Part shown: piece by piece, positions 7,339 to 13,042 of the stretch
Numbering within the stretch: the first letter of the stretch is position 1
How the letters are laid out: each line of letters begins with the position of its first letter
Origin: JANOAR01 sp031411235
GTDB taxonomy: Bacteria > Verrucomicrobiota > Verrucomicrobiia > Verrucomicrobiales > Verrucomicrobiaceae
Assembly (NCBI GenBank): GCA_031411235.1
Contig: JANOAR010000107.1
Location: 1 to 13,216 of the forward strand
Direction: 5' to 3'
Length of the DNA stretch: 13,216 bases
Notes under the pieces: model-generated
Databases searched by the model: none
Told to the model about the DNA's origin: nothing
What the model saw: only the letters and a program-made list of their open reading frames with translations
Made by a program: the position numbers and the translations under genes

Positions 7339-7556
7339 CCTTCCCTGAAATCGAAAGCGTGTCATGCCCGTGGTGCCGAGGCGGTGGGCGGGCTTTGTTT
7401 CGCCACTCGAATGCAGCCTGTGAGGACTGCGACGGGCGCGGCAAAATCGACGTGTGCGAGGAATGTGGCGAGAAAGAAAGCGCCTGCGCCTGCCCGTGTG
7501 AGGACTGCGGCATGGAGCGGCATGAATGCGAATGCGTGGAGGATGGCGAGGAATAA
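7335..7556 (+). CDS. Cysteine-rich zinc-ribbon-like protein (DnaJ-type CxxCxGxG)
   Basis: A 73-residue acidic protein with 12 cysteines: C11, C14, C29, C32, C41, C44, C51, C53, C55, C58, C65 and C67. CPWCRGGG (11-18) and CEDCDGRGK (29-37) form a DnaJ-like CxxCxGxG pair, a zinc-binding site. CEECGE (41-46) and CEDCGM (55-60), each followed by a C-x-C pair, suggest further metal sites. The CEDC unit is repeated 26 residues apart with 13 identical bases, suggesting internal duplication. Likely a structural zinc protein that binds protein or nucleic acid; DnaJ-like fingers in phages occur as stand-alone units. The start at 7335 overlaps the previous stop (ATGA), with AGGGG at 7321-7325 as ribosome site. 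Function is unknown. Confidence 0.75.
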   Translation: MTFPEIESVSCPWCRGGGRALFRHSNAACEDCDGRGKIDVCEECGEKESACACPCEDCGMERHECECVEDGEE

Positions 7557-7558
7557 AC

Positions 7559-7798
7559 ATGCACGAACGAAAAGCAACAGGCGAAGGCAGCGGGCGCGGT
7601 CAACCCTATGTGCGGCGGGCTGAATTGCTCGCCGCTGGGGACGTGCTGATTGCCCACGGCCACACGGTCAAGGCGGCGGCGGACATTGTTGGAATCTCGC
7701 CCACGCTGCTGAGGCGCTGGCGGATCGAAGCGGCGAAAGGCCAAGTTTTTAGCGACAATTCACAGAAGAAAGGTAGCCGTGCGGCCCATGACAAATAA
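7559..7798 (+). CDS. Small HTH DNA-binding protein (transposase-type HTH)
   Basis: A 79-residue protein. The start at 7559 has a GAGGA site (7548-7552) six bases upstream; an in-frame start at 7526 lies inside the previous gene. A helix-turn-helix is visible at about residues 36-57 (HTVKAAADIVGISPTLLRRWRI), of the kind seen in IS3/IS66-type transposase orfA proteins and phage regulators, with the glycine at the turn. The flanks are short, basic and probably flexible. No catalytic transposase domain is near, so it is not an insertion sequence remnant with visible ends. It may bind an origin or operator next to the primase gene; the target is unknown. It overlaps the primase start by 11 bases. 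Confidence 0.75.
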   Translation: MHERKATGEGSGRGQPYVRRAELLAAGDVLIAHGHTVKAAADIVGISPTLLRRWRIEAAKGQVFSDNSQKKGSRAAHDK

Positions 7799-10307
7799 CG
7801 ATCTCGTCGATAAAATCAAAAGCGTCGCCACAGTCTGGGACGCTGCTGCGGTGTGCGGAGTCCACCTGCCGACGCGGGCGGGAATCAAGATCAAGGTGCC
7901 GTGGCGCGAGGATCGCAAGCCATCGGCAACGGTAACGGCGGACGGCCTGCGGGTGATCGACTGGAGTAGCGGCGAGAGCGAGGACGCTGCCGGAATCATT
8001 GGCAGAATTAACGGCGCGAGCTTCCCGCTGGCAATGAATTTGCTCGGCGCTCGGCTGGGTATGGGGCAACCGTTTTCCGATGCGGAAGGTTGGGGCGAGT
8101 CGAGCCTCTTCTTTGCCTCTGCGGCGGCTGATTTCGATGAACCCGCTGAACCTGTGCAGGCGGCAACCGTCGAGTCGAATGGCATCGCCAACATGGTAGA
8201 GGTGACGGACGCCTCGGCGGATGCGTGGCTGAAATCGTGCTGCCTTCACCTGCTCAATGATAGCGAGACGGCGGAAGCGGTGGCGGCATGGCGAGGTCTG
8301 CCGATTGAGCTGGTGCTTAGGCTGGCGAGCGAGGGCAGGCTGGGAAGCTGCGGGGTGCGGGTGTGGATGCCGTGCAAGACGGTCAACGGGCTGCAGGTAC
8401 GGGCCCAAGTGAGAAAAATTGGGCCGCGTGAGGCTGGAAGTGAGTTCTTTTGGCCGCTGGATAGTGAGCACAAGCCGGGGCTTTGGCTTGCCTGCGATGG
8501 CGGGCCGCGTGTGGTGGTGGCCGAGGGCTGGGGAGACGCTGCGGCAGCACTGGCGATGCTGGGGCCATCGGGCTACACTATTGCCGCGACGCTGGGCACG
8601 GGAGCGCGGAAGCTCGAAGGCGTCCATACTGAGGCTGGGCTGCTGCTGAGGCAGAATGACGATGGTGATGCCAACGGGCGCTGGGCGCGGTCAATTCGGG
8701 CGCTGTGGCCTACGATCAGCGTAAAGTCGCTAATTCCTCCCTCTGGAATTAAAGATTGGAACGATGTAGTGAAGCGGCACGGGCTGGAACTGGCTAGCGA
8801 ACTGTTGAGCGATGCCGGGAAGGTGGCGGATGATGAGGTGGTGTCGATGTCGCCTGAGATGGCTCAACGGAAGGCCACGGCTTACAATGAGACGATGGCG
8901 AGCGAGGTGTTTATGGAGCTGGCCGATGGTGATCTTCGGCACGATGACAGCGAGACGAAAGCAGGCGAATGGTATGCCTGGGCAAAAACTCACTGGCAAC
9001 CTGGGGCGGAAAAGCAGGCGATGGAAACGGCGAAAAAAGTGCAGTTCAAGTTAGCCGAGGAGGCGCGGGCGTTGACGGTCAAACGAACGCTGAAAAAGGA
9101 CGGCGAAGAGGACAAGCGAAAGAAGACACCCAACGAACTGCTTGAGGCTTTCGCGGGCGGCATGGGGCAAGCGCGGAGCGTGCAAAACATTCTGCGGCTG
9201 GCATCAAGTGATCCAAGAGTAGCGGTGAAATTTCGCGAAGTGAAGCGAGATTCGATGATGCTGCCGTGTCGCAATGGCATGTTTGATTTGCACGCCAAGG
9301 GCAATGGATTTTCACCTGCCAAGCGCTCGGATTTTATCGTTCAGCGGGCTGGCGTCGCGTTCGATGAAGATGCGACGTGTCCCGTTTGGATGCGCTTCTT
9401 GAATGACATTTTCGAGGGTGACAGGGCGCGAATTTCCTTCATTCAGCGCTGGTTTGGCTACTGTTTGACGGGCGATGTGAAAGAGCAAAAGCTCCTGTTC
9501 CTTTACGGCAACGGCAGCAATGGGAAAAGCACACTCTGCGAGGTGCTGTTGTCCATGCTTGGCGAGCTGGGGGCGGCGGTGCCAGCTACGATGGTGGTGC
9601 TTGATCGGCAGGGCGGCGATGCCCCTGATTGCGAAGTGGTGAGGCTGCGCGGGGCACGGGTGGCGCTAGCTCCTGAGATCGACAAAAACGCCAAGCTGAA
9701 CGAGTCGCGGGTGAAGGGATTGACGGGCGGTGACAGGCTGCGAGGTCGCGAACTGTATGCCATGAGCGTCGAGTTTTCCCCAACTCACAAGCTCGTCTTT
9801 TTTGGGAATCACAAGCCGCTGATTAACGGCGGCGATGACGGCATTTGGCGGCGCTTCATTTTCATGCACCTGCGGATTAAATTCGAGGGGGCGCGGAAGG
9901 ATGGGGCGCTGAAAGACAAGCTGCTTGCGGAGTTGCCGGGGATTCTCAATTGGGCGATTGCGGGCTGCTGGGACTGGCAACGGCAAGGATTGGCGGTGCC
10001 TGCGTCGGTGACGGGCGAGCTGTTGGACTATCGCGAAAATAGCGATTCTCTCGGCTCATTCCTGGGCGAAAAAGTGCAAGCGCTGCCTGGGTTCCGAGTC
10101 ACTCTGAAAGAGCTGCGGTCTAAGGTCATCGAATGGGCGAAGGACTCCGGTGAAAGCTGGATGGCCGATAATATGAGCGTCCAAAAGCTGCGGCGAGAGC
10201 TGGAAGATCGAGGCTGGAAAGTCGAGAAAACAAAGCAGGGAATCCCCTTCATCGCAGCAACATGGAAAACGGCGAATCCTGACTTCTTGGAGGAAAACGA
10301 TGAGTGA
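7788..10307 (+). CDS. Primase-helicase: zinc-less CHC2-like + Toprim + D5/SF3 helicase
   Basis: An 839-residue phage/plasmid primase of the P4/D5 type. Residues 37-46 (VPWREDRKPS) and the following DWSSGESEDAAGIIGRI correspond to the CHC2-like N-terminal domain, but without the zinc-binding cysteines. A Toprim domain follows: catalytic E246 in VVVAEGWGDA, then D291-D292-G-D294, and KDWNDV near 325. After a linker, the D5_N region leads to an SF3 helicase: Walker A GNGSNGKST (574-582), a Walker B-like RVALAPEIDK with E and D, and motif C HKLVFFGNHKP (667-677) with N674. So one chain should make primers and unwind DNA 3'-5' as a hexamer. ATG 7788 is chosen; GTG 7779 (with AAAGG five bases upstream) is a real alternative adding three residues. 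It overlaps both neighbouring genes. Confidence 0.93.
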   Translation: MTNNDLVDKIKSVATVWDAAAVCGVHLPTRAGIKIKVPWREDRKPSATVTADGLRVIDWSSGESEDAAGIIGRINGASFPLAMNLLGARLGMGQPFSDAEGWGESSLFFASAAADFDEPAEPVQAATVESNGIANMVEVTDASADAWLKSCCLHLLNDSETAEAVAAWRGLPIELVLRLASEGRLGSCGVRVWMPCKTVNGLQVRAQVRKIGPREAGSEFFWPLDSEHKPGLWLACDGGPRVVVAEGWGDAAAALAMLGPSGYTIAATLGTGARKLEGVHTEAGLLLRQNDDGDANGRWARSIRALWPTISVKSLIPPSGIKDWNDVVKRHGLELASELLSDAGKVADDEVVSMSPEMAQRKATAYNETMASEVFMELADGDLRHDDSETKAGEWYAWAKTHWQPGAEKQAMETAKKVQFKLAEEARALTVKRTLKKDGEEDKRKKTPNELLEAFAGGMGQARSVQNILRLASSDPRVAVKFREVKRDSMMLPCRNGMFDLHAKGNGFSPAKRSDFIVQRAGVAFDEDATCPVWMRFLNDIFEGDRARISFIQRWFGYCLTGDVKEQKLLFLYGNGSNGKSTLCEVLLSMLGELGAAVPATMVVLDRQGGDAPDCEVVRLRGARVALAPEIDKNAKLNESRVKGLTGGDRLRGRELYAMSVEFSPTHKLVFFGNHKPLINGGDDGIWRRFIFMHLRIKFEGARKDGALKDKLLAELPGILNWAIAGCWDWQRQGLAVPASVTGELLDYRENSDSLGSFLGEKVQALPGFRVTLKELRSKVIEWAKDSGESWMADNMSVQKLRRELEDRGWKVEKTKQGIPFIAATWKTANPDFLEENDE
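10289..10293 (+). promoter_or_regulatory. Shine-Dalgarno GGAGG for gene at 10300
   Basis: GGAGG six bases before the ATG at 10300, inside the end of the primase gene. Confidence 0.75.
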
Positions 10308-10869
10308 CTTGAACGTGAAATTCATCTGCGACACGCGGGAGCCGTGGCCGCATCCTTGGACGCCTTACCTTCCGGCTGGCTGCTCTATCGAGGTCGGCAC
10401 GATGGAAACGGGCGACTGGTGTGTTGCCGGACTCGCTGATGGCATTGTGATCGAACGCAAGACGGCGAGCGACTTCCTTGGCACGGTGACGGCGGGGCGC
10501 GAGCGTTTCGAGAAGGAGCTGAGGCGGGCGCGACTGGATTGCCGGGGCTTCATTATTGTTGTCGAGGCGACGCTGGCGGTGGTGCTGGCAAAGGCTGGCG
10601 GCATGTCCGAGGCGAGCTTGCTGGGCACGGTGGCGAGCTTTGCAGGGCGTGGTGTGCCTGTGATTTTCGCCGGGTCGGTTGAGTACGCGGCGAGGATCTC
10701 ATTCGCGGCGATGCAGCAACCTGTGAGGTCGATGGATAAAAGGTTGCGCAGCGTGGTCTATCAAGAGAAGCGAAAGACCAAGGGAGCGGAGAGGGCGGAA
10801 GCTGGGGAGGTGGCGAGCGCGGTGCCGCTGGTGGAATCAATGGGGGCGAGTGCGCTCGTCTTCCGTTGA
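10300..10869 (+). CDS. ERCC4 (XPF/MUS81-type) structure-specific nuclease
   Basis: A 189-residue stand-alone ERCC4 nuclease domain. The signature is intact: DTRE with D11 and E14, GDW with D39, and the core IERKTASDF with E52, R53, K54 and D58 (consensus ERKxxxD). In the XPF/MUS81/Hef family this site cuts branched DNA (flaps, forks, Holliday-like structures) near the junction, using metal ions. Here it lacks the helix-hairpin-helix tail that positions partners in archaeal and eukaryotic proteins; the last 40 residues are a charged linker and short end. Phage copies are thought to resolve replication or recombination intermediates. It is the last gene of the plus operon, overlaps the primase stop by 8 bases, and its end overlaps the opposite-strand gene ending at 10837. 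Confidence 0.9.
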   Translation: MSDLNVKFICDTREPWPHPWTPYLPAGCSIEVGTMETGDWCVAGLADGIVIERKTASDFLGTVTAGRERFEKELRRARLDCRGFIIVVEATLAVVLAKAGGMSEASLLGTVASFAGRGVPVIFAGSVEYAARISFAAMQQPVRSMDKRLRSVVYQEKRKTKGAERAEAGEVASAVPLVESMGASALVFR

Positions 10870-11016
10870 TGGAAGCGCCTTATCGCACTGCTGAAAAATC
10901 CATTCAATCAACGTCATTCCGACCTCTCGCGAGGCTCTGACATAGCGGCCCTTCCTCTCGCCTGCCTCGATTACGATCATGCCTTTGCCTGGGGGTTTTT
11001 CGGTGGGGCTGCTCAT
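10837..11016 (-). CDS. Unknown 59-residue protein, last gene of the minus operon
   Basis: A 59-residue protein starting at 11016, set by an ATGA overlap with the 49-residue gene upstream; the frame is open to 11091, but that stretch belongs to the other reading frame. Residues 1-11 are Pro/Lys/Ser-rich, then a beta segment (GMIVIEAGERKGRYVR) and a helix (MTLIEWIFQQCDKAL), then an acidic/basic end. No family is recognised. Support is the coupling, the CC-ATG start context shared by the whole operon, and reasonable composition. Its last 33 bases overlap the ERCC4 gene on the other strand, with no terminator between the convergent operons. Confidence 0.6.
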   Translation of the reverse strand: MSSPTEKPPGKGMIVIEAGERKGRYVRASREVGMTLIEWIFQQCDKALPSTEDERTRPH

Positions 11017-11162
11017 GGTGCTGGTGCTGTGTCGGTGACGGGTGCCTGTCTGCGGTGGTGGTGCTGGCGGTTGCCGTTGCACCAAGGGCAACTGCCGTGA
11101 TTTCGGCAGCTTCTATCGACTCGCCTGCGGCCTCGGTAGGGTCTTTTTTTGGTTCGGCTCAT
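11013..11162 (-). CDS. 49-residue small zinc-knuckle-like protein (CxxHxxCxxC)
   Basis: A very short gene easily missed by length cut-offs. Its ATG overlaps the upstream stop by ATGA (11162-11159), and its own stop TGA overlaps the next ATG (11016-11013), so it is coupled on both sides. The protein is strongly basic (MSRTKKRPYRGRRR...), with C19, H22, C25 and C28 in SCRNHGSCPWC, a likely zinc knuckle, followed by NGNRQHHHRR and a Thr/Ala/Pro-rich tail. I have a recollection of similar short phage proteins with an S-C-R-N-H-G-x-C-x-x-C core, which would make this a conserved family; this needs a database check. Likely a nucleic-acid or protein-binding small factor. Function unknown. Confidence 0.75.
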   Translation of the reverse strand: MSRTKKRPYRGRRRVDRSCRNHGSCPWCNGNRQHHHRRQAPVTDTAPAP

Positions 11163-11728
11163 GGCTCGGTTTTCGGTGCGTGAATGCGTTTATCCTCGGC
11201 TATCAAGCGGGCAATCATCAACAGGCAATCGAAGCTGGCAACCTCGATCTCTGCGCGGTGGATGCCGCGATAGGCTGAACCTGTGAGATCGGTATCGCTG
11301 CGGGTGTGGAGCTGTCGCCATCCAAAGGCGTGCGAGTGCTGGCAATAGTCGAGCGGGCCGAGGATGTCGGTGAGCTGCGAGAGTCTGGCGCGGTGCTTAA
11401 TGTCTGCGGCCTCGCGTGCCTGCTTGCCGATGTAGTGAGCCGTGAGCGGCTTCCTGGCTTCCGTGATGATGCGGCAGGTGATGTCTGCGGCGATGCTCAC
11501 AGGCGAGCGGGTGGGGTCAAAGCTGGCCGATGGTGAGCCGTGGATTGATTGGCCTTCATCGTCATAGATGTGGCAGGTGTATTTGCTTCCCGATCGCCAC
11601 GAATGGGACAATGTGAGACGGGCGCGGAGAGCGTGGAGTTGGATGAACTCGGACTGGTGGCGGATGTTGCCGAGGACTTCGCCATTTAGCAACGGCGCGA
11701 GGGCGTGGAGGAGTTCGGTGGTGGTCAT
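11159..11728 (-). CDS. Unknown 189-residue phage protein
   Basis: A 189-residue protein with no recognised motif. Start ATG 11728 follows the upstream stop (TAA ending 11733) by four bases and lies in AAACCCATG. The N-terminus is helical (MTTTELLHALAPLLNG), followed by a beta-rich part (LRARLTLSHSW, KYTCHIYDD) and then helices with many His/Arg residues (AADITCRIITEARKPLTAHYIGKQAREAADIKHRARLSQL). The C-terminus has a helix (FDCLLMIARLIAEDKRI). Two to three Cys/His pairs occur, but no clear metal site. Operon membership and end-to-end coupling support it as a real gene. It could be a conserved phage protein of the replication/early region; the function cannot be inferred. Confidence 0.8.
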   Translation of the reverse strand: MTTTELLHALAPLLNGEVLGNIRHQSEFIQLHALRARLTLSHSWRSGSKYTCHIYDDEGQSIHGSPSASFDPTRSPVSIAADITCRIITEARKPLTAHYIGKQAREAADIKHRARLSQLTDILGPLDYCQHSHAFGWRQLHTRSDTDLTGSAYRGIHRAEIEVASFDCLLMIARLIAEDKRIHAPKTEP

Positions 11729-11732
11729 GGGT

Positions 11733-11963
11733 TTAGCGGTTGTGCCATTTTTCGGAGGCGGCGAACATGCGCTGGCGCTCCTGTGATTTGAACCATTGCC
11801 TGTTGAGCTTCTTGGCGACTTGCGCCGTTATCTCGGTGACGGGTTCGCCTGTGATTCGACGAATGAACGAAAGGCGGTAGGCTACGCTTCTGCGCAGTGC
11901 GTGCCGCTGCCATCGTGCCATGGTCTTGGCGAAATGAAGGGCGTCGAGTAATTGAGAGGTCAT
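11733..11963 (-). CDS. Unknown 76-residue basic protein
   Basis: A 76-residue protein with its start at 11963 set by an ATGA overlap with the MutS-domain gene (TGA 11962-11960). The longer open frame to 12101 lies out of frame inside the MutS-domain gene and is His/Arg/Thr-rich, as expected for non-coding shadow. The protein is almost all helical and strongly basic (LHFAKTMARWQRHALRRSVAYRLSFIRR, KKLNRQWFKSQERQRMF), so nucleic-acid binding is plausible by charge only. The line RITGEPVTEITAQVAKKLNRQWF could be a helix-turn-helix, but the geometry is not convincing. As the next gene after the MutS domain, it is a candidate partner. Confidence 0.75.
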   Translation of the reverse strand: MTSQLLDALHFAKTMARWQRHALRRSVAYRLSFIRRITGEPVTEITAQVAKKLNRQWFKSQERQRMFAASEKWHNR

Positions 11964-12433
11964 GGCAGAGTTTGAGTGATGGCTCGGGGTGTGAGTGAGC
12001 CGGGTTTCGGTGCTTCCATTTGCTCGGCGATGGCGACGCGCTTGCCTGCGGCGATGAGTCGGGCGATGTAGCCTTGTGCCGAGTGTGTAGGGAATCCGCA
12101 CATTGGAATGGTGTTGCGCTTGGTGAGGGCAATCTTGAGGATGGGCGCTGCCGTGGTCGCGTCGTCGCTGAAAATCTCATAGAAGTCTCCGAGGCGAAAA
12201 CAAAGGAGCACGTCGGCGGGAAGCTCGGCACGCATCGCTTGGTATTGTGCAAACATGGGGCTAGCTGGTGGCTGCTGTTTTGAGGTCGGTTTCATGGTGT
12301 TAAGTTGCGGGGAAAAGTGGTGTTCTGATTTGTCGGGAAGTCCGAAAGTGGGAACGGTGAAGGAATGGCCTCGGAATTGAGGCGAGACGTGCGCCCAAGC
12401 TTCGGCCCATTGGAAAAGATCGGGAGTGATCAT
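11960..12433 (-). CDS. Stand-alone MutS domain I (mismatch-recognition) protein
   Basis: A 157-residue protein whose last 100 residues are MutS domain I only. Numbered from 12433: SPMFAQYQAMRAELP (59-73) matches the 'TPMMQQY' start of MutS; LCFRLGDFYEIFSDDA (77-92) holds the F84-x-E86 motif, the residues which in E. coli MutS (F36, E38) stack on and bond to the mismatched base; then ILKIALTKR (98-106), IPMCGFPTHSAQGYIARL (109-126) and VAIAEQME (133-140). It ends where MutS domain I ends. There is no connector, lever, clamp or ATPase domain, so it cannot act as a full MutS. ATG 12433 is coupled by ATGA to the upstream gene; ATG 12295 (TAACACCATG) would remove 46 residues and give F38/E40, almost canonical MutS numbering. 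Confidence 0.88.
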   Translation of the reverse strand: MITPDLFQWAEAWAHVSPQFRGHSFTVPTFGLPDKSEHHFSPQLNTMKPTSKQQPPASPMFAQYQAMRAELPADVLLCFRLGDFYEIFSDDATTAAPILKIALTKRNTIPMCGFPTHSAQGYIARLIAAGKRVAIAEQMEAPKPGSLTPRAITQTLP

Positions 12434-12609
12434 GGCTGGAGGGTGGTTAAAGTGGCATCAGTGTAGGCGAGGCGGAACGCGTGGCGGTCTAGCCGTTCGG
12501 TGTCTCCACGCGAGCGAGAGCGAGAAGCACGCAAAAGATAGGCGGCACGTTCGCGGGTGATCTCGATGGATGGGAGAACGGGAAAGCGAATGATGGGCTG
12601 TGATTTCAC
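12430..12609 (-). CDS. Unknown 59-residue protein (GTG start)
   Basis: A 59-residue protein just below usual length cut-offs. It starts with GTG at 12609, five bases after the upstream stop (TAA ending 12614), and its TGA overlaps the ATG at 12433 (ATGA), so it fills the space exactly. The start context TAACGCCGTG is close to the TAACACCATG of two other starts in this operon. The sequence is basic, with a beta-like start (SQPIIRFPVLPSIEIT), an Arg/Ser-rich helix (RERAAYLLRASRSRSRG) and a helical end (DRHAFRLAYTDATL). No family is recognised. Neat coupling on both sides is the main support. Confidence 0.65.
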   Translation of the reverse strand: MKSQPIIRFPVLPSIEITRERAAYLLRASRSRSRGDTERLDRHAFRLAYTDATLTTLQP

Positions 12610-12613
12610 GGCG

Positions 12614-13003
12614 TTATTCTGCGGCTAGTTTGGTGGCGTTTTCGATGGCAGTTTGTGCCGCCTGATAGACGGATTTGTATTCGTCCATTTCGGGACAAGA
12701 GTCGGGCGAAGGCATGCCAACAAAGGCGAGCATGGCTTTCAGCGATGCCACAAGGTCATCGTGAGAGTTCACGGCGCGGACAATGAAGGCGGTGTTGGCT
12801 TTGGCTTCCTCGGTGCCGTTGTCGAGGTTGCCAGCGGTGGCTTCCAGGTCGGCAACGCTGACGATTTCGGGGTCGCCATCGACTGACTCGCAGGCTTCCT
12901 TTTTACTGGAAAAACGGGTTTCATCGTAGCGTGTGAAGCCGATTTCTGTGCCAGTTAATTCATTGATGAACCAAGGGAGAGGGGAATGGGTGGACGTGTT
13001 CAT
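12614..13003 (-). CDS. Conserved phage hypothetical protein (HTPLPW...FIVRAVNSHDDL type)
   Basis: A 129-residue protein of a kind common in phages and prophages of Gram-negative hosts. The start HSPLPWFINE and the later NTAFIVRAVNSHDDLVASLKAML are the usual hallmarks: a short N-terminal beta sheet, an 'A-x-A-F-I-V-R-A-x-N-S-H-D-x-L' helix and a final helix (YKSVYQAAQTAIENA). Function is unknown. The beginning (THSPLPWFI) is near the ATG, so the start at 13003 is convincing; its leader is G-poor without Shine-Dalgarno and ends TAACACCATG. Three cysteines occur, but no clear metal site. It precedes the 59-residue gene with a 4-bp gap. Confidence 0.85.
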   Translation of the reverse strand: MNTSTHSPLPWFINELTGTEIGFTRYDETRFSSKKEACESVDGDPEIVSVADLEATAGNLDNGTEEAKANTAFIVRAVNSHDDLVASLKAMLAFVGMPSPDSCPEMDEYKSVYQAAQTAIENATKLAAE

Positions 13004-13042
13004 GGTGTTAGTTTCTGAGTATTGATCGAGGTGGGTAGAAAG

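Noticed and set aside
7559..7798. Insertion sequence remnant, based on the transposase-type HTH
   Set aside because: No inverted ends, target duplication or catalytic domain; the gene is coupled into the operon like its neighbours.
7749..8627. 292-codon minus-strand open frame
   Set aside because: Antisense to the primase N-terminal and Toprim regions; Arg/Pro/His-rich composition is typical of a shadow frame.
11964..12101. N-terminal extension of the 76-residue gene to 12101
   Set aside because: It would overlap the MutS domain out of frame and its residues (His/Arg/Thr-rich) are not protein-like; the ATGA-coupled start at 11963 is better.
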